Source: WSZJ01 sp964590435
GTDB lineage: Bacteria; Planctomycetota; MHYJ01; WSZJ01
Direction: 5' to 3'
Length of the DNA: 64,000 nucleotides
NCBI GenBank assembly: GCA_964590435.1
Contig: CAZPWT010000020.1
Coordinates: forward strand, 5,667 to 69,666
Shown: positions 16,688 through 24,440 of the stretch, piece after piece
Position numbering within the stretch: position 1 is the stretch's first letter
Layout of the letters: the number at the start of each line of letters is the position of its first letter
Notes under the pieces: model-generated
What the model saw: only the letters and a program-made list of their open reading frames with translations
What the model was told of the DNA's origin: nothing
Database searches by the model: none
Position numbers and translations under genes: made by a program

Positions 16688-16820
16688 CTTAGTTCATCTC
16701 GCCCATAAACTCTTATGTATAAACGCGTTAAGAAATGTCGCCTTCAGGCATGTAGGAAACTCCCTTGCGGCGGGAGGAGTGCCAATCGGCTTTGGCACAC
16801 TTGAAGTCTTACGCTCGAAT

Positions 16821-18185
16821 CTACTCCGGCACCCCCAACAGAACCCGCAGACGCCCTATGAACTTCCGGAGCGGCAGGGAGCCACCTCCGAGGCAATGGT
16901 AGACCTCCGAACCCGCGAGAAACGCCCGGATGATTTCCAAATCAAATTGTCTCACCCCCTCGGTGCGGTGGGCGACAGGCTCATCACCGTGCCGAATCAC
17001 CAGAGCTAGACTCCGGCTTTTCGCATCGGGGTTGCAGACCGGGCAAAGAGAAGATTCGTCGAGTTTCAGCCATGCCTCGCCGATTTCCAGGACCAACTTG
17101 CGGCATGAGGAAAACTCCGGCAACTGGTCCATCTCGATCACTCGCCCCGAAAATTCCGGGGAGTCGCCATGATTCCTCTTCGCCAGCAACCCTTTCGGCG
17201 TCAGGACGTACAGCGTCCTGCTGCCACAGGTTGGGCAATCGTAGCTGGCCTCCGCAGGAACCAAGGGAGTGACAAGAGTTGAAGATGGCCCGCCCTCAGC
17301 AAGGCTCTCGGCCAGTTGCGCGAGTCGCGCAGCCAACTCTTCGCGGGCAACCGAACCTGGATGAACCCTGAGCCACTCTTGAAGTCCCTGTGTCGTCCCT
17401 GGGAGGCCTCTCGCCCTAAGCGCCTCGACTACCGTCGCCGGGAGTTCGTCGTTGCCGTATTGCCAAAGAATCAACCGTAGGATCCGATGAGTCACCTGGA
17501 TCTGCGAAGCGGATGCAGAGAGCGGGTTCGGCGAGGCGGGCCCGAGCAGGAAACTGAAGAACCGACCAAGGTGGAATGGTCCATACTGCCCCTCGGGCAC
17601 CGGCAGGCTTGCATCCAGCAAGGAGCGAACGATCTCCGTCGCATGTTCCGGGTACTTGCCCATCCTGAGCAACGAAGCCAGGGCTGGCCACACCACATCG
17701 GGCGCCGCTTCGACGACGACCAGCAGGGCCTGGAGTGCGTATTCTGAGATTTCCGTCCCGGGACGCTGTCGCGTAGGACCAAACCAATTCACCAAGGCCT
17801 GAACGGTCTGACGGGAGGTACTGCGACCGAGAAGTCGGCAGCGCGCCATCACGGCCGGGCCACGGCCAAACCGCGCTAGCAGGTGATCATCGGTGGCCGA
17901 GCCGTGAATGCCGAGCGCGAGGATGCATGACTCTGGATTCGCGGGAGTGGGTGTGCCGGTAGGACGTGTGGACCCTGTTTCCGAATCAAACGTGAAAGCC
18001 CCATCGATCGTCCGTGGCTTCTCGAGATACTCCCGCAGCCAGTGGTCGATCCAAGTGCGAAGCACGGGCGCAATTCGACGGTCCCCCGGCGGGACCCGGG
18101 CAAGGAACTTCGCGGCGGCTTCGACCTTCTTCGAAGCCGGATCATTCAGGGCCTTCAGTGCCGCTTCGATTTCATCCTGGGACAT
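16821..18185 (-). CDS. Uncharacterised 454-aa protein with HEAT-like helices and a Cys4 site
   Basis: The first two thirds are helical and repeat-like (SEYALQALLVVVEAAPDVVW, then LASLLRMGKYPEHATEIVRS), suggestive of HEAT/ARM repeats. Residues about 320-420 contain YDCPTCGSRTLYVL and SSLCPVCNPDAK, two CxxC pairs likely to bind zinc. There is no signal peptide. I do not recognise the family. It shares its strand with the gene at 18304-18993, from which it is separated by 118 bases. Confidence 0.7.
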   Translation of the reverse strand: MSQDEIEAALKALNDPASKKVEAAAKFLARVPPGDRRIAPVLRTWIDHWLREYLEKPRTIDGAFTFDSETGSTRPTGTPTPANPESCILALGIHGSATDDHLLARFGRGPAVMARCRLLGRSTSRQTVQALVNWFGPTRQRPGTEISEYALQALLVVVEAAPDVVWPALASLLRMGKYPEHATEIVRSLLDASLPVPEGQYGPFHLGRFFSFLLGPASPNPLSASASQIQVTHRILRLILWQYGNDELPATVVEALRARGLPGTTQGLQEWLRVHPGSVAREELAARLAQLAESLAEGGPSSTLVTPLVPAEASYDCPTCGSRTLYVLTPKGLLAKRNHGDSPEFSGRVIEMDQLPEFSSCRKLVLEIGEAWLKLDESSLCPVCNPDAKSRSLALVIRHGDEPVAHRTEGVRQFDLEIIRAFLAGSEVYHCLGGGSLPLRKFIGRLRVLLGVPE

Positions 18186-18303
18186 GGCGTCTCATGCTAG
18201 GCCTCAGCGCAACGCGGAATCAAGCGCGCGTCGTCGCTCTACCGGCCGGGCGGGTCGCGCTTCAGCTTCGGGAGGGGCTCGCGGAGGAGGACGTCGTCGG
18301 GGC

Positions 18304-18993
18304 TCATGAGGTGGGCCCTTGGTGGTCCTGGATTTCGGAATGACACACATGCTCCAGCCCCGCGAACCCCGGCACGAACCACACGCGGCCGTCGGTCTCG
18401 ACGGTGTTGCTGTTGAGCTTCCTGCAGAACAGCGGCTTCAGGCAATTCGCGCAGAGGTTGCGGTTCTCGCAGGCGCACGCGACCGGCAGGACGAAGCCCG
18501 TGGCCTGCTCTGCGCGATCGAGGCACTCGCCGCGCCACTCGCCGCACGTTTCGCAGCGCGTGAGCCCCTTCGGAACGCCCTCGGGCTGCAGGCCCTGCAG
18601 CCGCTCCGCCTCGCCAGGCGCCGCGGGGCGGCCGCCCTTGGCGGAGTCCCCGAGAAGGAAGCCCGTGTCGCGCGCGGCGCGGGCCCGGAAGAGTTCCCGG
18701 CGGTGCCGCAGCTCGTCGTCTTCCTCCACCGGCCGGCCGGGGTGGAGCTTGCCTTCCACGACGGATCGGATGCGCGACGCGGCGAGGCGCGCGTGGTCCG
18801 CGGAGGGCCCTTCGAAGATGGTGTTCTGGCCCCACCCGAGCGAAAGGCAGCACGGCAGGTCGTTCCGGGTCGATTGCAGGATCGCGAGCATCGTCATGTC
18901 CTCGAGCGGCATCGCCTGCGGCAGCAGCAGCATGTGGCACAGTCCCGGGCTCACCCAGGTCAGGACGTACGGCACGAGGGGGTCGGTCCGCAT
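18304..18993 (-). CDS. Uncharacterised 229-aa Cys-rich protein
   Basis: ATG 18993 (MRTDPLVPYVLTWVSPG) follows GGAG; the reading frame is open a little further upstream. The middle is charged and helical. The C-terminal half contains RCETCGEWRGECLDR and CENRNLCANCLKPLFCRK, seven or more cysteines that could hold one or two zinc ions. The extreme end is VCHSEIQDHQGPTS. No known family. The 331-base gap on its upstream side, to the TPR gene at 19325, holds only heptameric and hairpin repeats at its far end. Confidence 0.65.
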   Translation of the reverse strand: MRTDPLVPYVLTWVSPGLCHMLLLPQAMPLEDMTMLAILQSTRNDLPCCLSLGWGQNTIFEGPSADHARLAASRIRSVVEGKLHPGRPVEEDDELRHRRELFRARAARDTGFLLGDSAKGGRPAAPGEAERLQGLQPEGVPKGLTRCETCGEWRGECLDRAEQATGFVLPVACACENRNLCANCLKPLFCRKLNSNTVETDGRVWFVPGFAGLEHVCHSEIQDHQGPTS

Positions 18994-19210
18994 CGGTGCA
19001 TCTCCTTTCGGGACCCGTGTCCCGCGCATCGGGCTTTCGCCCGGGCACCGTGGCGCTCCCGCCCGGTTGCCGGACCCGGCTCGCGCCGGATCACTCCTGA
19101 TGCTGGTGGTTCTTATGCGGAAGGGCCGGCGGTGTGACGCGGGAATCTGTGAGGTCGCAACATGTGTTCTGGAAGCGCCCTCGCGATCCGGCGTTCAAGG
19201 GTTCAGTGGT

Positions 19211-19293
19211 GAGGATTGAGTGTTGAGTATTGAGTGACGGCCCGCCTTCGCTCCGGCGCTTCGCGTCCGGAGCTTCGGCGGGCTTCGCCCGCT
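19211..19293. repeat. Type-1 intergenic repeat: heptamer tract plus TTCG hairpin
   Basis: Bases 19211-19239 are tandem heptamers of the form TTGAGTR. They run into a hairpin repeat (19241 onward) whose CCGCC/GGCGG and CTCCGG/CCGGAG arms surround a CGCTTCGCG tip. A second hairpin, GCGGGC-TTC-GCCCGC, follows directly. The same unit recurs at 22581. It lies just before the TTG start of the first TPR gene. The remaining bases between 18994 and 19210 show nothing I can name. Confidence 0.75.
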
Positions 19294-19324
19294 GGCTGGG
19301 CGCGCTGGGTTAGGATCACACCAC

Positions 19325-20863
19325 TTGAACGCTGAAACCGCATACCTCTTCCGACACGCGCTCCTCCGCGACGCCGGCTACCAGCTCCAGCTCCCCGGCG
19401 ACCGCGCGCGGCTGCACGGGCTGGCGTTCGACGTCATGGAAGGTCTCTGCGGCGGACGGCCGCCGGAGATGGCGCCGCTCGAGAAGCGGGACGCAGCGCC
19501 GCCAGCTCCGCATGCTTCGGATGCGATCGCGGAGGAGCTCGCGGAGCAGGCCGGGGCGTGCGCGGCGGGAGTGCCGGCGCGCGCGGCCGAGTTGCGGGCC
19601 GCGCAGCGGATCTACCTGCGGCGCGGGGCGGAGCGGGCGGAACGGGCCTACGACGCGGAAACGGCGGCGCGGCTGTGGGAAGGTTTCGCGGCGCAGGTCG
19701 AGGGGCCCGCGCGCGGCGAAGCGTTCCGGCGTGCCGGGAACGCTCTCCTCCAGGGCGGCCGGCCGCACCTCGCGCACCGGTTGCTGGAGGAAGCGGCCGC
19801 GATCCAGCGCGGCGGGGCGGATCGGGTCCTTGAGGCGATGGCGCTGGGGACGCTCGGCGTCCTGATGAAGATCTCGGGGAAGGTCGCGAGGGCGCAGGAA
19901 CTCCACGACGCCGAGGAATCGCTTCTGCGCGACGCGGGCGACGCCCGGCTTCACTCGGCTGCGCTGGATCACCTCGGCTCGCTGTATCTCGACGTCGGCC
20001 GGATCCCGGACGCCGAGCGCGCGTTTGACCGGGCCGTCGAACTGGCGCGCGCCGCGGGGGACGACGGTGGCCTGGCCATGAGCCTCTCGAACGTCGCCAT
20101 GCTCTACATGGAGACCGGAAGGCACGCGCTGTCGGAACGCGCCTACGAGGAAGCCCTCGCCATCTTCCGCGCCCGGCGCGACCGCCTGACCGAGGGGGTC
20201 ACGCTCGGCAACCTCGCCAACCTCTACCGCGCCACGGGCCGCGCGCCCCAGGCCGCCGAACTCCTCGCCCGCGCCCTCCAGATCCATCGAGAAGTCGGCA
20301 ACCGCCGCTTCGAAGGCGTCGCCCTCGGGCAGCTCGCCGGCCTGCACCGCTGGAACTGGAAGCTGGAGGAAGCGAACGCGCTTTTTGGGCAGGCGCTGGC
20401 GATCCATCGCGAGGTCGGGAACCGGCGCTTCGAGGGGGTCGTGCACGGCCAGGTCGCCAACCTGCTCCTGGATCTCGGCCGGCACGCCGAGGCCGAACGC
20501 TCCTACGAGGAAGCGCTCGTCATCCACCGCGAGCTGGGAAACCGGTTCGGCGAGGGCGGCGAACTGACGAACCTCGCCGGCCTCCATGTCATCCAGGGCC
20601 GGCTCGACGCGGCACGGGCGTGCTTCATGCAGGCGCTCCCGATTCACGAGCAGCTCGACAACCGGCCGATGCTGGGTTTCACCCACTGCGGTTTCTCCCT
20701 GTGCCAGCTTGCGGAGGGACGGGTCCAGGAAGCGGCGGAGAGCTGGCGCGCGGGGTCGGCGGTGCTGCGTGAGCTCGGGGACAAGGAGACGCTCGCGGAA
20801 TTCGTGCGGGAAATGCGCGAGGCGTGCGCGAAGGCCGGCATCGAACCGTTCGTTAATGAATGA
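19325..20863 (+). CDS. TPR protein 1 of tandem array, 512 aa
   Basis: It starts at TTG 19325 after a conserved TAGGATCAC element. The N-terminus ETAYLFRHALLRDAGYQLQ resembles the end of the ATPase domain in AAA-TPR regulators (compare FKHALLRDAAY in the protein at 45704). It is followed by helical repeats of about 40 residues from residue 150 on, with the signature ALAIHREVGNRRFEG recurring. TPR domains bind protein partners. This looks like the C-terminal half of a STAND-type regulator lacking its P-loop. It is the first of four tandem paralogues. Confidence 0.8.
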   Translation: MNAETAYLFRHALLRDAGYQLQLPGDRARLHGLAFDVMEGLCGGRPPEMAPLEKRDAAPPAPHASDAIAEELAEQAGACAAGVPARAAELRAAQRIYLRRGAERAERAYDAETAARLWEGFAAQVEGPARGEAFRRAGNALLQGGRPHLAHRLLEEAAAIQRGGADRVLEAMALGTLGVLMKISGKVARAQELHDAEESLLRDAGDARLHSAALDHLGSLYLDVGRIPDAERAFDRAVELARAAGDDGGLAMSLSNVAMLYMETGRHALSERAYEEALAIFRARRDRLTEGVTLGNLANLYRATGRAPQAAELLARALQIHREVGNRRFEGVALGQLAGLHRWNWKLEEANALFGQALAIHREVGNRRFEGVVHGQVANLLLDLGRHAEAERSYEEALVIHRELGNRFGEGGELTNLAGLHVIQGRLDAARACFMQALPIHEQLDNRPMLGFTHCGFSLCQLAEGRVQEAAESWRAGSAVLRELGDKETLAEFVREMREACAKAGIEPFVNE

Positions 20864-20898
20864 CGGGCCCTCCTCGCGGACGGCAAGCTCTACCCAGC

Positions 20899-21015
20899 TA
20901 CCACTGACCACCAACCACCGACCACCAACCCGCTCCCCGGCATGCACTCCGAAACCGCATACCTCTTTCGTCACCCGCCTTCGCTCCGGCGCTTCGCGTC
21001 CGGAGCTTCGGCGGG
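20899..21015. repeat. Type-2 intergenic repeat: ACCACCR heptamers and TTCG hairpin
   Basis: Heptamers of the form ACCACCR occupy about 20899-20930. The hairpin repeat shared with the other array gaps is at 20974-21015. Unlike type 1, the hairpin is joined directly to a truncated copy of the TPR gene start, and it is followed by TCGGGCCACTCGGCG instead of the GCGGGC hairpin. The same arrangement recurs before TPR gene 4. Confidence 0.75.
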
Positions 21016-21046
21016 TCGGGCCACTCGGCGTGCCGAAGCGGTGTAG
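20942..21046 (+). pseudogene. Truncated TPR gene start (34 codons) joined to the hairpin repeat
   Basis: ATG 20942 opens MHSETAYLFRH, the same first residues as the TPR genes. At codon 11 the frame enters the hairpin repeat (PPSLRRFASGASAGRA) and ends at TAG 21044-21046. TPR gene 2 begins 12 bases later with its own ETAYLFRH copy. This looks like a leftover start from recombination between paralogues rather than a working gene, although it could act as a leader peptide. Confidence 0.55.
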
Positions 21047-21057
21047 GATCACCGGAC

Positions 21058-22590
21058 GTGATTGCTGAAACCGCTTATCTCTTTCGTCACGCCCTCCTCC
21101 GCGAAGCCGCCCGGCAGCTCCAGCTCCCGGCGGACCGCGCGCGGCTCCACGGGCTGGCGCTGGAGGTGATCGAAGCGCTTTTCGGCGGCCGCGCGCCGGC
21201 GGCGCCGCCGTGCTCGTCGGCGGGCGACCACGAGATGGCGGCGCACCCGACGGACGCGTTCGCGGCGGAACTGGCGGAGCACGCGCTTCATGCGCAGGCG
21301 CTCGAGGCGCGCAGCCTCTACCTGCACCGCGCAGCGCTGCTCGCGCGGCGGCACTTCCACCTCGGCGCCGCCCGCGAACTCTGGGAAGCGTACGCGGCGA
21401 CGGCGTCGGGGGCGGAGCGGGGGGAAGCGCTGCGGTGCGCGGCGATCGACGCGATGGACGGGGGGCATCGCGCGGCGGGGACGGCGCTGTTCGAGCGGGC
21501 GGTGGCGGCGCAGCGCGAGGCGGGGGCGCGGCGGCTGGAGGCGACGGCGCGGACGGGGCTGGCGACGGCGCTGCGGCTGGCGGGGCGCGCGGCGGAGTCG
21601 GAGGCGGCGTTCCGCGAGGCGCTGGAGATGCACCGCGCGGAGGGAAACCGCGACATGGAGGGGACGACGATCGGCAACCTCGCGAACCTCCTCAAGCAGG
21701 TCGGACGGCTCGACGAGGCCGAACGCGGCTACCAGGAGGCGATCCGCATCCACACGGAGATCGGCGACCGCCGCGCCATCTCGCTTCATCTCGCCAGCTA
21801 CGCCCGTCTCATGCGGGAGACGCGCCGCATCGCCGACGCCGAGCGGCTGTTCGGGGAAGCGCTGGCGATCCACCGCGCGGAGGGGGACCGGCGGTCGGAG
21901 GGGATGACGCGCGGGAGCCAGGGGGTGCTGTTCCTCGAGACGGGGCGGGTGGCGGAGGCCGAGGCGGCGTTCCGCGAGGCGCTGGCGATCCACCGCGAAG
22001 TCGGCAACCGCATCAATGTGGGGACGGCGCTCGGCAACCTGGGCGTGCTGTTCCGGCGCATCGGCCGGCTGCGCGACGCGGAGCTGAGCCACGAGGAAGC
22101 GCTCACGATCCACCGCGAGCTCGGGAACCGCATCGAGGCCGCGCACGTCCACTCCAACCTCGTGAGCGTCTACCAGGAGTCCGGCCGCGCCGACGAGGCC
22201 GAGCGCGCCGCCCGCGCCGCCCTCCCGGTCTTCCGCGAAACCGGAAACCACCGCTTCATCGCCACTTGCCTCGTCAACCTCGCGCGCCTCTGCCGCCTCG
22301 ACGGGCGGCTCGACGAGGCCGCGCCGCTTCTCGAGGAGGCCGCCGCGCCGATCCGCACGACGGGCGACCCCGTCATGGAGGGGACCTGGCGGTGCGAGTC
22401 CGCCTTCCTCGCCATCGCGCGCGGCCGCCTCGACGAAGGGCGCGCGCTGTTCGACGAAGGGATCGCCGCGCTCCGCAAGGCGATGGACGCGCTCGAAGTC
22501 GAGGAGCACCTGAAGCTGCTGAAACAGACTCTCATCCGCGCGGGCGTGACGGACATCGAGGCGTGGGGGACGACGGCGAGTCGTGAGTGA
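21058..22590 (+). CDS. TPR protein 2 of tandem array, 510 aa
   Basis: GTG 21058 follows TAGGATCAC. The N-terminus IAETAYLFRHALLREAARQL is the array hallmark. Ten or so TPR/Kinesin-light-chain-type repeats follow with recurring units such as FREALAIHREVGNRINVG. Codon use is extremely GC-rich, with Ala, Arg and Glu runs. There is no signal peptide or membrane segment. Its first residue after the start is Ile, as in gene 4, whereas genes 1 and 3 have Asn, which supports a two-gene duplication. Confidence 0.8.
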   Translation: MIAETAYLFRHALLREAARQLQLPADRARLHGLALEVIEALFGGRAPAAPPCSSAGDHEMAAHPTDAFAAELAEHALHAQALEARSLYLHRAALLARRHFHLGAARELWEAYAATASGAERGEALRCAAIDAMDGGHRAAGTALFERAVAAQREAGARRLEATARTGLATALRLAGRAAESEAAFREALEMHRAEGNRDMEGTTIGNLANLLKQVGRLDEAERGYQEAIRIHTEIGDRRAISLHLASYARLMRETRRIADAERLFGEALAIHRAEGDRRSEGMTRGSQGVLFLETGRVAEAEAAFREALAIHREVGNRINVGTALGNLGVLFRRIGRLRDAELSHEEALTIHRELGNRIEAAHVHSNLVSVYQESGRADEAERAARAALPVFRETGNHRFIATCLVNLARLCRLDGRLDEAAPLLEEAAAPIRTTGDPVMEGTWRCESAFLAIARGRLDEGRALFDEGIAALRKAMDALEVEEHLKLLKQTLIRAGVTDIEAWGTTASRE

Positions 22591-22666
22591 TGAGTTGTGA
22601 GTATTGAGTGACGTCCCGCCTTCGCTCCGGCGCTTCGCGTCCGGAGCTTCGGCGGGCTTCGCCCGC
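22581..22666. repeat. Type-1 intergenic repeat, second copy
   Basis: A heptamer tract (22581-22613, TGAGTGA/TGAGTTG/TGAGTAT units) leads into the same hairpin repeat at 22615, followed by the GCGGGC-TTC-GCCCGC hairpin. The hairpin core is base-for-base the same as the copy at 19241. The tract overlaps the last codons of TPR gene 2. Confidence 0.75.
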
Positions 22667-22698
22667 TGGCTGACCGCGCGAGGTTAGGATCACGGGAC

Positions 22699-24234
22699 TT
22701 GAACGCCGAAACCGCATACCTCTTCCGACACGCCCTGTTGCGCGACGCCGCCTACCAGCTCCAGATGCCGGCGGACCGCGCGCGGCTCCACGGGCTGGCG
22801 TTCGCGCTGATCGAAGCGCTGTGCGGCGGGCGGGCGCCGGAGCCGCCGCCGCTCGAGCCCGGCGTCCCGACGCCGCCCTCCCCGCATCCCTCCGATGCGT
22901 TCGCGGCCGAGCTGGCTCACCACGCGCTCCACGCCCACGAACCCGGAGCCCCGCCGCGGCTCCTCGACATCGCGCGGCTGTACCTGCGCCGCGCGGCGGA
23001 GGCGGCCGACCACGGCGCGCAGCAGGAGGAGGCCGTGCAGTCGTGGACGCTCCTCGCGGAACTCACGGAGGGAGACGCCCACGGCCTCGCGATCAGCCGC
23101 GCGGGAATGTCCGCGAACTTCCGGGGTCTCCCTCGCGTGGCCGAAGACCTCTTCCTCAGGGCCCGCGAGCACTTCAGGTCCACGAACCGCCCCGCGCTGG
23201 AGGCCTACGCCGTCTCGACGCTCGCGAGCTTCTACCGCGCGACGGGACGCATCGACCAGGCCCGCGAAACGGGAGCCCGGGCGCTCGCCATGGCGCGGGA
23301 GACCGGAAACCGGCGGCTCGAGGGCGTGGTCCTCGCGAACCTCGGCACGCTGGACGCCCAGAACGGCCGCGTGGAGTCGGCCGAGAAGGTGCTGGGGGAA
23401 GCGCTGGCGCTGCTGAGGGAGTGCGGCGACGCCCGGGCTGCGGGCTCGGCGCTCGTGAGCCTGGGCAACGTCTGGCGTAACACGGGGAAGAAGGACGACG
23501 CGCGAAATGCCCTGGAAGCGGCCTACGCCGTGTTCCGCGAGCACGGCGACCGCACCGGGCTGGGGCTCGTGCTGATCAACCGCGCCGGGATGCTCTTCGA
23601 GGAGCACCGGATCCCCGAAGCGCGCGCCGCGTACCACGAAGCGATCGCGTTCCTGAGGGAAACGGGGCAGCGCCGCCAGGAGGCGATGGCGCTGGCGAAC
23701 TTCGCGGCGCTTCTCGCCGACGACGGGGAGACGGAGGCGGCGGAACGCGCCTACACGAGCGCCATCGCGCTTCAGAGGGAAACCGGCGACCTCCGCGCGG
23801 AGGGCACGGCCCTCGGCGGAATGGCGGTCCTGTACCGGACGACCCGCCGGTTCGAGGAGGCCGCGCGCTGCCACGAAGCCGCGCTGGCGATCCACCGGTC
23901 GCTGGGATCGCGGCGCGCGGAGGGCATTTCGCTGGGCAGCCTGGCATTCCTGCACTGGGAGCAGGGCCGGCTCGACGACGCCGAGCGGGAGCTCCGGCAG
24001 GCGCTCGAGCGGGACCGCGAGGTCCGCGACCGGAGCTACGAGGCCGATCACTCCTGCGCCCTGGGCCAGCTCCTCGTCCAGATGGGCCGCGCCGGGGAAG
24101 CGCGCCCGATTTGGCGTCAAGGCGCGCGGCTCCTGCACGAAATCGGCGAGGCGTGGAGGCTGGACAAGAAACGCCAGGAGCTGCGCGAGACGTGCGAGAA
24201 GGCGGGGGTGGCGCCGTTCAGTGATGAGCGTTGA
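22699..24234 (+). CDS. TPR protein 3 of tandem array, 511 aa
   Basis: TTG 22699 after TTAGGATCAC opens with NAETAYLFRHALLRDAAYQL. The body is helical repeats (ALAMARETGNRRLEGVVLAN, ALAIHRSLGSRRAEGISLG). About 70 bases at the 5' end are nearly identical to gene 4, although the rest has diverged, which points to gene conversion at the starts. The likely role is a protein-protein scaffold; the partner is unknown. Confidence 0.8.
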   Translation: MNAETAYLFRHALLRDAAYQLQMPADRARLHGLAFALIEALCGGRAPEPPPLEPGVPTPPSPHPSDAFAAELAHHALHAHEPGAPPRLLDIARLYLRRAAEAADHGAQQEEAVQSWTLLAELTEGDAHGLAISRAGMSANFRGLPRVAEDLFLRAREHFRSTNRPALEAYAVSTLASFYRATGRIDQARETGARALAMARETGNRRLEGVVLANLGTLDAQNGRVESAEKVLGEALALLRECGDARAAGSALVSLGNVWRNTGKKDDARNALEAAYAVFREHGDRTGLGLVLINRAGMLFEEHRIPEARAAYHEAIAFLRETGQRRQEAMALANFAALLADDGETEAAERAYTSAIALQRETGDLRAEGTALGGMAVLYRTTRRFEEAARCHEAALAIHRSLGSRRAEGISLGSLAFLHWEQGRLDDAERELRQALERDREVRDRSYEADHSCALGQLLVQMGRAGEARPIWRQGARLLHEIGEAWRLDKKRQELRETCEKAGVAPFSDER

Positions 24235-24394
24235 GTCGTGAGTAATGAGTGACGTCCCGCCGTAGCGGAAGGCAACCTTCAAGTCCTTACCACCAACCCC
24301 CGACCACCAGCCACCAACCCGTGAACGCCGAAACCGCATACCTCTTCCGACACCCGCCTTCGCTCCGGCGCTTCGCGTCCGGAGCTTCGGCGGG
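24223..24394. repeat. Type-2 intergenic repeat, second copy
   Basis: It holds a TGAGTNN heptamer tract (24223-24254), an ACCACCA heptamer tract (24288-24320) and the hairpin repeat (24353-24394). As at 20974, the hairpin is fused to a truncated gene start and followed by TCGGGCCGCTCGGCG. A type-1 heptamer tract and a type-2 unit therefore sit side by side here. Confidence 0.75.
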
Positions 24395-24440
24395 TCGGGC
24401 CGCTCGGCGTGCCGAAGCGGTGGAGGATCACAGGACTTGA
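24321..24440 (+). pseudogene. Second truncated TPR gene start (39 codons)
   Basis: GTG 24321 opens VNAETAYLFRH and then enters the hairpin repeat in the same frame as the copy at 20942 (PPSLRRFASGASAGRA). It stops at TGA 24438-24440, overlapping the TTG start of TPR gene 4 by 4 bases. That overlap would permit translational coupling if it were translated. A recombination remnant is the simpler reading. Confidence 0.55.
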
